Shown here: in pieces, positions 35,031-45,781 of the stretch
Position numbering within the stretch: the stretch's first letter is position 1
How the letters are laid out: every line of letters starts with the position of its first letter
Source of the DNA: Euptelea pleiosperma
Lineage: Eukaryota > Streptophyta > Magnoliopsida > Ranunculales > Eupteleaceae
NCBI GenBank assembly: GCA_035048495.1
Contig: CM068545.1
Coordinates: 15,521,702-15,585,701 of the forward strand
Direction: 5' to 3'
Length of the DNA: 64,000 nt
Translations under genes and position numbers: made by a program
Notes under the pieces: generated by a model
What the model was told of the DNA's origin: nothing
The model's input: the letters and a program-made list of their open reading frames with translations, nothing else
Database searches by the model: none

Positions 35031-38000
35031 TCCTAACCATCTTATGAATGTATTTGATTTTACGACCATGTGATGTAGAGACATGCATGCACAGCACAAG
35101 GCTACAATGAATGTGTCATGGGTTGAAGGTAGTGAGGCACATCATTCTAACAATGAGTGGAGCACCTTACATAAAAATCACATATCAATCATTCAATCTT
35201 AACCATGACTCAATCCATGAGGCCAGGCCACTGATTAAACCGTTTTAGATGTACAATTTGAAAGTGGTATTTCTCTATTGTAATTTTCTCTCTTCTTATT
35301 GGTTATATGCATGATTTCTTTCTTTCTTTCTTAAAAATTGTATTTGATTTTTTCTATCAATCTATTTTATGCTTTTGGTTGGTCACGATAATTAATGGAT
35401 TCCCATCTAAATGGATTAATAGGTAAATCGCGAGAATAACTTTCATTCTTTTTAAATTTTTGCAGCAGATCTTACAAAACTCTTATGATTAGAAAACCTT
35501 AGGAAAGGTTGTGAATGAGACGATTGCAAAAACTATTTGTCTTGAAACTATCCACCAGCTTTTGGAGTTGGAGACATTATTTACAAAGCACAAAATCCAA
35601 TTTAAATTGAATGACGTGGATCACAACGGAGACACTTATCATACGTGACCGCCCCTTACAGGAGAGAGTCACGTCGAGGTTTCAGATTTTTTCGATTTTC
35701 AATCACTTCTATTTTATTCTGTTTATCATTCTTTTATTTTTGTGTTAAGAAATAAAGGGAAATTTGCACTGTTCATATGGTTTATAGGATATGGACATTG
35801 CATTTGATGATGCTCCTATTTTTAGTTTTGGATAAGAAAATCCAAAGGTTTGAAATTAGTAATCAAGTTGATAATTTGTATGTATGTCCACCTAGCGATG
35901 GCCAAACATCCATACGGTCAATGGTTATTTTTGTTTTAAAACTCATGCCAATCTAGTTGGCTACATAGGTGCCAATCCAATTTAATCAAAAATTAAAAAG
36001 TTTTTGTTTAAACTTTTCAATTGATTAATACGAGAGATAGGCAGGCAAAAAGTTTGCATAGCATAAAATGTGAGGTTCGTGGTAGCTGACCTCATCAAAG
36101 TGAGAAATCCAATTTGTTTATATGAATTTGTAAAATATTTAAAAGGTTTATCAGAAACACTGGAATGAAGGGAGATTCCTAAATATTTGCAAAAAAAAAA
36201 CCGTCGTTAATTGGAGTTAGAGGACATGAGCAAAAATACATTGGATTTGTCAACACTAGGAGAAGCAAGAGAAAAATCATATAAAATTTGACAATTCACA
36301 AAATGCGCTATACAAAAAAAAAATGACATTCGCATAGAACAATGTGATAATGGGCGATGTGATTGGAAGCAACGGATTGTTTTAAGTTATATGAGTTCTA
36401 ATGCATAATTAAATCCATACAACTCCTAAATTTTTTTTTAAAATTCGATATTGAAGACTATTGGTTTCTCAGAATATCTTTTGGATATGTTATCTTTTTT
36501 TTTGCCATACGATCATAAATTTTTTTTTTAAATTTTATTTTGAGGAATTAAAAAATATAACAACATAAGAGTTGTTCATCCATGGCGATTGAGAAACTCA
36601 GAGATTTGACCAGTTCAATGATGTTGTTGTGTTGCCACTGTTGTGATCTACCACACTAAATTTGAGGAGGTAAGTCTTTTAATTCCTCATTTCATCTTTA
36701 AGATTTATAAACATTTTATATCCTTACAAGTCCATTTTTTTTAAATTCGATAGTGAAGACTGTTGGAATAAAATAGTTGTTCTAACATGGCAGCGTGAAA
36801 CTTAAAAAATTGGGCTTTAGGTGATTTTTTATTTTTTTATTTTCATTAATTAATTAGTTTTTTTTGTGTTCTGTTTCTTCATTTTTGAGACGGTAATACC
36901 ATCTAATTTAATCGCATTTATGCATTTTCTCAATTATCTATGTTCTTTCATCTAATTTTTAGAGATTCTATCATTCTATTTTTAATCTATTTGATAACAA
37001 GAGTATTATATATTGTTTTAATCCATTGATGTCATTATATTAATAGATAAAAATCATTCGATTAAAATTGGTACATGGTTTATCCTATGAGGAGATAATT
37101 GTGCTATTTGACTCGACATTCGTTATGTGGGTTGCACTAAAATGTGGAGAAGGTCTGTGAGCAATGACTTTGGAGTAACTCTTGGATGACAGAGTTCGTA
37201 AATAATGTATGGGTCACGTCGCTCTTAGAAACCCGGATGTATATTTGGTCAACCCTAAGTGGACTTACAGCCCATTAATCAACTTGATCATTAATTTCTA
37301 ACTATTGGATTATAGTTATTTTCATGGGTTTATTTTTAACCTTTGAATCAAGCATTATTTTTTGGGTACCGAAATTCGAATGATAATTAGGATGGTTATT
37401 TGTTGTACTCAGATCCAAAGGTTAGAAATCAATAATAATTAAACTATTTTTTTTGTGTAAAACTTTTTTTGAAAAAATAAAAAATATATTTTTATATAAT
37501 AATATATTTTTACTGTGTTCGTGCGTAAAAAAAAAGATTTTTTAGGTCTTCAGGTGCAAAATCCCCAAATTGACGATTCTCCCACAAACATCACAGAAAA
37601 GAACAACCCACCATCGATCAAACTCAAAAGCAACAAAATCAAGAAAAAAAGTCATTTTTTCATCTCAAATCCTAATTTACTAAAACCCAAATCCCCAAAT
37701 CAAAAACCTAAACACATAACGATTTCAAATAACAGAGAAGAACAAGCCAAGTTATCATCTCAAACAGAATCGAAAAAAAAAATTCACTTTTAAATTTTAT
37801 ATTAGATATCTCCTTAAACTGGTTGTATCGGACAACATCTTAACTACTTTAATTACTCTCTTGAATAAAGCAGAAATACTAATTGGGTGTCTAGTTTCAA
37901 AATATATCGAATGTTTCAAATATGTATGCAAAATATCATTATGTTAAATTTTATTAAATATTAAAATTTATAATAATAACTTTGTTTTCATGTTATAACA

Positions 38001-39229
38001 GAAAAATATGCAATGCAAGTTCTACATGAAGCTCATTTTATTCACTGGGAAGAATTATCAATTATTTATAAAAGTTCGCAAAGTTAATAAGAATGACCGA
38101 TCGTTAGAACGTTTCATTGCGGAACAAGTGGAAGAAATCTAAGAATCTTAATCAAATGAAAAAAATGACCAACCATTGAGAAAAAAAAACAAATTACAAA
38201 ATGATTGAGATTGTCTTTTTCTTTTTATCACGTCATTTTTCCAGACCTTAACTTTCTAAACATTAAACTTTGTTCAATTTATCACTTTTCAATTTAATTT
38301 ATCATATTGGTACGAATACCAAAGCTAATGCAGGATTTGCCAAGATAGTTTCATCATGGCCATCAATCAATGTCATGTTTTTCATCTAGTGCCTTAGTTA
38401 AAAGTCACTATTCAAATACTAAAATGTTACAAAATCTAATCTTTCTATTGAATTTATAATATAGTTTACACATTCCGTTCAAATATACTTTCTTCTTATG
38501 CTCATTATGGCATGATTTCTAATATTATATGCATTTCCCATAAGAAATAAATTGACATAATAATATATAATTCAGCCTCAAATTTTATTTTTTTTTCTCT
38601 ATTTTTTTATTTTTCTATTTCAAAATAGAAGCACATTTGATAAGTTTGAATTTAAGCCTATGGTAGTGGTCTATGTTTCAAGTAGGGCTTCGAGATATTG
38701 AAATCTATTTGTAGAGATAATTTTGAAAGGATGTTCAGTTTAAGGTGGGTAATGGGTGTAGGATTAAGTCTTTGGAAGACGCCTGATTCTGACTTTTTAA
38801 CATCACATGGTTGGTGAGATCAAGATCGATTTTGTAGGGTAGTCCAGCTTTACTTTATTTGTTTATTTCTTTTTCTGTTTTGTGGGAAACTTGCATATAT
38901 TGAGAACGCGTGGAGATAGATATGGCAACTGAAAAATAATGCATTAATTATACACATTCAACCTTTGGTGATCGTTACTAGATGAATCTCAATTCTTTTA
39001 CATTCAAGATTTTAAGTGTTGGTGTACTTTCCTCACACCTTAATGCATTAAAACACTCAAGGGCAAAAGTTCTTCCTTTTGGTAGTTGAAACTTTTTGCT
39101 CGTCTAACATCGTACTTTTAAAAGCACAAATGTGAATTTACTCTCAGCCTCTTATAAAATTCATTAATGTACATATCCCCAGTCCAACTCTAACTATCCA
39201 CGTGCAACGCACGTGTGCACCTGCTAGTA

Positions 39230-40146
39230 AATAATAAACATAAGAAAAATAAAACATAAATCAAAGACGACAACACAACACATACTTGGTTCGTCGTCGG
39301 TCTCTTGCCAGCGACTACGTCCACGGGATGCCGACAATAGTCAATCTTTCATTCTAAAATCTTTTCTTCTACATTACAAAATAGCCCATTTCTCATACAT
39401 TCTGCCTCTCCCTTTCTCTCCCATTTTCAGCCAAGGATCTCTCTCTTTTTATAAATTCTTATTTTTATCTACTCCTCATTTGCCACCTGTTGACCTACGA
39501 GAATCTCTAACAGTTTGGGGAGTGATCTAATACTTTGCAATGTATCAATCCTGATACATACAAAATTATTATTTTATGTATATACATTTTTGTTATAACG
39601 ACCGTTTTTTAAACAATGACTGTGAGTGAGAATGGTTTAGAAAATTATAACGGTAATGCCCAACCCATTAGGTTACCCAAGTTCGAAAAACGGATTTACC
39701 GATAACAGCCATTATTTTTGTTACAACGGCCGTTGTTTTTCAAAAACAAACATTTTTCTCTACCAAGGTTAATTTTAAACAAATAATATTTGATTCTGAT
39801 GTGACTGATGTGACCTACTATAAGTGTAACAGTGGTAATGTTATAACGGACCATTTAAAACCTTGATCGCGAGTTGCTTATCAAAAGAATAGAGTGATCT
39901 AACAGCTTATACCCATCATTCTAGACCATCGATTTAGTGGAAGATGTAGACAGATCTCTTCTCATGTAGGCAATTACATTCATCTGAGATGGCCATTGGT
40001 TCGATGATAATACTCACGATCATGCAATCATTGTGACCAATTGATTTGTATCATAATCGACGGTTAATCACGTAAATACAAAGTTTTACCCCGCACTAGT
40101 CTTTCACAAGATACCATCTCTGCGTAGAAACATTTTATAAATTTGT
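39230..40146. mobile_element. Spacer with a family E hAT-like fragment
   Basis: 39595-39866 has 'gttataacgaccgtt' blocks and the terminus 'ataacggaccatttaaaacc' ending ttg, matching family E. The rest (39230-39590, 39870-40146) shows nothing recognisable. Confidence 0.4.
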
Positions 40147-40156
40147 AGTTGGTTGA

Positions 40157-40430
40157 AAGTAAAACTTTTTTCACAACGCAGAATACGAGCCACATGGCAT
40201 TCTCTTAGTGGATGCTGATCATATGGATGTTTGGTCGGTCCCTCGTTGGACCTGCAAACCAAAAATCAACCTCATTATTGATTTACAACCCTTGGATCTT
40301 TGCACCCAAATAATGCTCAAATTCCTACTGTTAAAATCAACCCATGAAAATACTTCAATCAAATAGATTAGAGTGTGACACGTAGCTTGTAGTGTGCGTT
40401 GTGACAGACGTTGTGACAGAAGTTTTACTC
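40157..40430. mobile_element. Internally deleted family A MITE with 9-bp duplication
   Basis: Ends aagtaaaactt and aagttttactc (inverted), flanks gttggttga (40148-40156) and gttggttgg (40431-40439), 8/9. Most of the right arm is missing, giving 274 bp. Half of another family A copy follows at 40480-40620. Confidence 0.65.
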
Positions 40431-40479
40431 GTTGGTTGGGGAGCAAAAAATACATCCAAGTGGTGTTGGTGTTCAATTA

Positions 40480-40757
40480 CCCAATTAAAAATGTTTGAAA
40501 CCAATGGCTAGAAATCGCTAATCAGGTTAATTGTGGGTGTATAGATCATCAAGGAGTGGGCAAATCTTTTATAGTCAGTGGGCTCGTAAGAGTGTCCACG
40601 GCTCATTTTATGCACCCCTATGTTATTTTGAAAATAACACTCAAATCCTAAAAGAAAACGACCGTTAATAACCTTTTTTTACTTCAGATGTGACCAATTG
40701 TAACAGTCATTACAGTAACGTTAAGTGACTGTTATAACGGACAATTCAAAACCTTGG
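40480..40757. mobile_element. Family A half-copy followed by family E terminus
   Basis: 40495-40620 matches only the right arm of family A ('gctagaaatcgctaatcagg', 'gtcagtgggc'). 40640-40757 is a family E fragment ending 'ggacaattcaaaaccttg'. Confidence 0.45.
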
Positions 40758-41012
40758 TGAAAATACTTCCTTGCACGGATGACACCGATAAGACCGTCTT
40801 TAGGGGCCCCACCCAAACGGAACCCACATGGGAGTGTTTGATAACCAGTTTGAATTTGAGGGGTTCTGATTAAACATAGACAATTTATGTTGCAGGGGCT
40901 TTAGCACCGACATGTTGGTTGGCACGTTCACATCTTTCGTATTGTTTAACACTGCTGCCAAACACCCCTTAATGTTGTTTTTTCTTGTAAAAAGAGAGGT
41001 GACATCAGAATG

Positions 41013-41367
41013 GAGTAAAACTTGCCTGACCAGCGGCGCTCGGGGAAGCCGTAACCACCCACAATATGAGCCACTTGGCACATTTTTAGAGCATGCTGAC
41101 TGTATGGATGTTTGTCCAATTCCTAGGTGGACCTACAAACTAAATATCAGCCTGATTAGTGATTTCAAACCGTTCGATCTTGTACCTCCAAGAATGCCCA
41201 AATTCCACGGTTAAAATCAACCCATGAAAATGACTCCAATCCAACGACTAGAAATCACTAATCAGGTTTATTTTTAGTTGTAGGTCCACCTAGGGATTGA
41301 CCAAACATCCATACGGTCAGTTTCCTCTAATAATGTGCCATGTGGCTCATAAATCAAGTTTTATTCC
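41013..41367. mobile_element. Foldback MITE, family A, perfect 9-bp duplication
   Basis: 355 bp, starts GAGTAAAACTTGCC and ends with the complement of GGAATAAAACTTGA. Flanked by identical atcagaatg (41004-41012, 41368-41376). Arms: 'ctgactgtatggatgtttgt', 'aggtggacctacaaac' and 'gtaggtccacctaggga', 'aaacatccatacggtcag'. The best-bounded member of the family. Confidence 0.88.
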
Positions 41368-41399
41368 ATCAGAATGCTATATGAACGAGTATTATTATA

Positions 41400-41735
41400 C
41401 GGAACTTCCAAATCGCCACTTGGCACTCTCTCTCGAGTCCACTGACCCTGTGAGGACCTACACATAAAAAAATTAGCCTGATTGATGATTTATAGCCATT
41501 GGATGATTGGATTCAAGTTTTTTTTCCATCATGGGCTTGGAACCTATTCATGACATGAGCATGTTCATAAGCCCATGATGATGAAGAGGAAAAAAAAAAA
41601 CTCAAATCCAAGGCTAGAAATCACCAATCAGGCTACTTTTTGGTGTGTAGGTCCACCAATGGATGGCCAAACATTCACAATTAAGTGGGCCCAAAAGAGA
41701 ATGCCACGTGGCATTTTGGGAGTTCGGTATACTAG
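41400..41735. mobile_element. Foldback MITE, family A (gtatacta subfamily)
   Basis: Inverted ends 'ttatacggaacttccaaat' and 'tttgggagttcggtatacta'. The arms are separated by the palindromic centre 'catgggcttggaacc' / 'cataagcccatgatgatg'. Confidence 0.6.
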
Positions 41736-41739
41736 ATAG

Positions 41740-42815
41740 TTTTTTTTTTTTTGCCTCATGGAGGATATAAAAGAGCCCCCCAAAGCGACAAGTTACCTTC
41801 ACGTCCGACAGATCATGGAGACACAAAAACTAAGGTCTTTAGTCTTTTACTAATTAACTAATCAAACTAAAGGGGTAAGTCTTTGTAAACTTGACTGAGC
41901 AACGCTCTTACGAGATTTGAACAAAAGATGGGACCCACTTGACTGGGTTGGGTCCCACATCCTTGTTTTCTGTTTCATGGATGGAAGACATGACATAAAT
42001 TTTAAGGATATGGACAACTGTACTGAACTTATGAGCAGTAGCAGTTTCTCCAAAGTTACTACTGATGTATTTGGTAAAATGAGTTCTTATAATGTGTACG
42101 CGCATCGTATCATAGTTCTTATTAGGGTTACTAGATACACATTTGCACTTTAAAATATGGACAATATAGATCATCTAGACCGTTAAAAGTGCATGGACAT
42201 ATACTACTGTTCAAGGAAAAAGTTGACCTGATCGATCGATCGATCTACTGCATCTTTTGGTCTATTAGATCTTCAAGTTGTTATGAAATTTTATAGATAC
42301 ACATGGCACAAATGCAGAGGGTTTATCGTAATCTGATGGGTTCAAGTTGATAAAGTTTGACTTGGTAATAGGACAATCCTAACCATTCAATCAATAGTTT
42401 CTTCTTTCCTGAACCATTTGTGATATGCCCTTGTACTTTTTTTGACCATCCAAAGATTGGAATCAATCAGATAAGTCAACTTGTGTGTTTTCAACAGATT
42501 CCCATCTAGGTGATCGATATTTCGATGATCAACATAATCTGTTAGATGAGATCCAATGGTCACAAAACATTATAATCAAATCTAAAGATCACCCTAAGTG
42601 GCCCCCTCCCCCCAACCACACACACACACCCCACAGAAAAAACAATAAAAAACTTATCCGGGTCTCCTCTACTTGCTGTCTACGCGAGAAACAGAAAAAC
42701 AGGTAAACCGGGTACATTCTTTTACTAACTGTATTTATGAAGAGAGAGAGAGGGGAAGGGGATCTAAGTAGGAGACCAAATCCATAGACAAGAGTATCCG
42801 TATGCATAGGACGGT
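41740..42815. other. Spacer, nothing recognised
   Basis: Contains a short (GATC)n run at 42228-42245 and a C/CA-rich patch at 42602-42632. Frames present are unlike known proteins. Confidence 0.4.
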
Positions 42816-42819
42816 TAGG

Positions 42820-43170
42820 ACCATAGTATGAGCCACATGGCACACTATCAGATACCACTGACCGTATGGATGTTTGGCCCATCCCTAGGTGGACCTACAT
42901 ACCAAAAGTTAGCCTGAGTAGTGGTTTCAAACCTTGGGATCTTTGTACCCCAAATAATGCTCAAATTCCATGGTTAAAAATCAACCCATGAAAACGACTT
43001 CAATCCAACTCTTAGAAATCACTAATCAGTCTAATTTTTGTTCTGTAGGACCATCTAGGCGGGGACCAAACATCCATACGGTCATACATCTTTAAGAGTG
43101 TGCCACGTTTCCGATACTCTGATCCGTCATCAACATTGATGACGGACGACCGTCGGCAAAGTTCTACTCC
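42820..43170. mobile_element. Foldback MITE, family A
   Basis: 'atgagccacatggcacacta', 'ccactgaccgtatggatgtt' and 'ggtggacctacataccaaaa' on the left; 'gaaatcactaatcagtctaa' and 'aaacatccatacggtcatac' on the right; right end 'gcaaagttctactcc'. The left terminus is eroded. Confidence 0.65.
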
Positions 43171-43526
43171 AAAAGAAAATGTAAAAACAGAAAACTAAAC
43201 TAATAATAAAGGACAGCTCAGCGATCTATTTTGGAGCACAACTCAACTCATTTAGTTCGGAGTGGTAGCAACGCGCTAAATCTCCCTCACCCGCACACGC
43301 GCCTACTTAATATGGCAGGTCAAGGGTATCTCTACAATTTACACAACAGGGAGGGGAGGGTGATATAAATTACCTAAACATCCTAGGGTGTTGATGAGAA
43401 ATTTTTTGAAGTGGCGGGATTTTTGAAGCAGCGATCATGCGCCAATGATCGCCCCATATACCGATGGTTACTTTTTAAAACCAAAGTCTAAACCATGGGT
43501 ATATGTCCTTCAAAAACTTTCTCGTT

Positions 43527-43657
43527 ATCTTTGTTTTTTTTTTTGGTAGTTAAGCCTATTTTTAAAGAGATCAGTAACTCAGTGAAGGTGGGGTTTGAAC
43601 CCAGGTCTGTGGTATCATCACGCATAAACTTTACTAGCTGAGCAAGCCGGCACCTTC
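43527..43657 (-). mobile_element. tRNA-derived SINE with 13-bp target duplication
   Basis: Minus strand: ggcttgctcagctagtaaag (A box), then cctgggttcaaacccc (B box), then a short body and a poly(A) tail (T-run 43534-43544). Flanks aaactttctcgtt (43514-43526) and aaattttctcgtt (43658-43670), 12/13. Intact pol III promoter boxes make it a recognisable, fairly young copy. Confidence 0.82.
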
Positions 43658-44046
43658 AAATTTTCTCGTTGTTGATAGTCTAGTGGTGTTAACTGGTAAT
43701 GGATTCACCCGGAAAAAAAAATTGTGTCAAGCAATGCTAAACTTAATGCAAAGGGCATGTCGATAGACAACACTTGAATGGCGTGATGCCCTTAAACAAT
43801 GCACTAGGTAAAATTTTTCCGTACCCAAATGGACTTGGTCTTGATTATGTCACTATCGGAATCAAAACCAATAGACGAAGAATCGATACATTTAATAGGG
43901 TCTATAGTCTATACTATAGTTTTTATTCAATTACTGATGTTAGTATACAAACATAGAAGACTTAGTATCATAAGAAAATAAAAGAACTACAATATACAAT
44001 GCTCATTATAGGACCTAGAACAGATGGAATCAAGTAATTATTATTA

Positions 44047-44262
44047 GGGTATGGCTTAGGGGACCCCCTTTTTTCTGACCCCTCTTGTGTTCGTGTGCTC
44101 GGCTGTTGGATTCCAAGAATCCAATGGTGGTTGACAACGCTGAATTGGCATAGCTTTTTCACTTTTGTGGCGCTAACAACCACCGTTAGATTCGTGAAAT
44201 CCATGGCCGAGTGCACGAACACCAAGAGGGGTCAGAAAAAAGGGGTCTTCTGAGCCTAAACC
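44047..44262. mobile_element. 216-bp foldback MITE, family F, perfect 9-bp duplication
   Basis: Same length and layout as 19707-19922: arms with 'cgtgtgctcggctgttggat', 'ccaatggtggttgacaacgc' and the complements. Flanked by identical ttattatta (44038-44046, 44263-44271). The next 900 bp to 45200 show no gene. Confidence 0.87.
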
Positions 44263-45229
44263 TTATTATTATTACCAGTTTTGGAATAGGATCTAATGTT
44301 ATAAGACTTGGAAGGCCTGTCTGTTAAACTGATGAACTATCAAATTAGTCTCCAAAAAGGTTTAGATCAACATAGACTCGACAATCTATTATCATCATCG
44401 TCATTTTATGCCTTGTCTCAAATGTTTGGAGTAGGAAACATGAATCATATTTCACCATTCGACTCTTTTTAGAATTGTCTTTCTGACAAAGTATATGTCT
44501 TTAAATATTTTCTTACTACCATAATTCATATCATTTTTTATCATAAACTTGAAAATCTATATCTTAGTTAATTTAAAAAAAAAACTCAAATGGATTGTCT
44601 GCCCAATCAACTGATTGAGCTGATGAACCACTGGACCAACCAATCGACTGGTTCAATGCTAGATCCAAGTTTTAAAACATTGATAGGATCTAGTTCTAGA
44701 TACACATGTATTAGGAATAAAATCGACTCGTTGATAGTTGTGCTTGGGGGTCTCTAATGGACGTTTGGGAACATACAAAAGTAATTTTTAGACAAAAAAA
44801 AGTCTAGAAGTAGAAAGGACAGTTTGGATGTATGTTACTTTTAACTTGAGTAAACAATAATTAAAAAAGATTTGGCTCTTAATTTCTTATAAAAACTAAT
44901 TCTTTAAATTTAAGCACATGTTAAATTGAATTTTAAGTAAAATTTCATAATACCATATTTGCCCTTTAATCCTTCAAGATAAATTATAAATGATTATTTT
45001 AACCTTTTTTAACGACAAGAATATCTCCTTTAATACAAGTTATATATGATCACTTTGTCCTTCCATTTCAGATAAGTTACTTTTTATTTTTCAAAATAAC
45101 TTTTGATTTCTCTTGAAGTTAGAAATCGATTAGTGAAGTGCTTCCACTTCTGCTTTCCAAACAGCCCCTAAGAAAGTAAGCGCGTGGGGGAGTAGCGCGT
45201 GTCTGGCATTTCTCTTGTTTAGTTGGGGA

Positions 45230-45781
45230 GAGAGATGGAATGTTCCAAAACAAGACATTGGGTTTTCATCTTCTCTCTCTTCTTGACTGAAAGCTGTCTC
45301 TGGACGAAAGCCGTCTTTCATATAAGTAAAAGCGTTGAGAAAACAGAAAGACAAATTTCTTTCTGCAGAACTGTTTCACCAATATCCATAAATCCGTGCC
45401 CTAGATCCATGTCCTCTTCCTCGACAAGAACCCTAGACCAGAGGCTAGGGTTTCACTCGATCTCCTTTAGTCTTTCGTTGACGCAGAGGAACAATCTTCT
45501 TGAAGGTATTCTGTACTGATTCCTTTAACTTCTGTGAAAAATTTCAAGTTTTTTTGGTGTAGAAACGACTGAGAAAGATTGGATTTTTGATTTCGTTGTT
45601 GTTTTTCTCGAATTCTCATTCGATGAGTCCTCAAAGAGAGGATTTTTGGTTTAGAGATGAGATGATTTGAATCTTGTTCGTTTTTAGTTGGATTTTGATG
45701 GATGTCGAAGAAGAGGACTTTGCAGGCGGTGGCAATCTTTGGTTGTGAAAGTGGGTTTTGTTTGGGGTTTTTAGTTGCACC
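45230..45781 (+). promoter_or_regulatory. Promoter/5' leader of the IBS1-like gene, probable leader intron
   Basis: Pyrimidine-rich leader. A likely leader intron runs from 45505 (TTGAAG|gtattc) to 45774 (gggtttttag), leaving TTGCACC directly before the ATG at 45782. Inferred from splice signals only. Confidence 0.4.

Larger units (their letters stand above)
32892..39227 (+). mobile_element. Putative non-autonomous Helitron with nested insertions
   Basis: The 3' terminus is textbook: stem CACGTGC / GCACGTG (39199-39205, 39209-39215) with loop AAC, then 8 nt, then CTAG at 39224-39227 followed by host T. The 5' side begins at A|TCTATATCTATATC with 'tatactacttctaaatgtcc', the usual look of plant Helitron 5' ends. 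Inner flanks are pyrimidine-rich (32930-33010, 34270-34740). No Rep/helicase frame is seen. It contains a hAT element (33024-34266) and family A remnants (35860-35930, 37200-37450). The pairing of the two ends is inferred; the 3' end alone is much surer. Confidence 0.6.
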
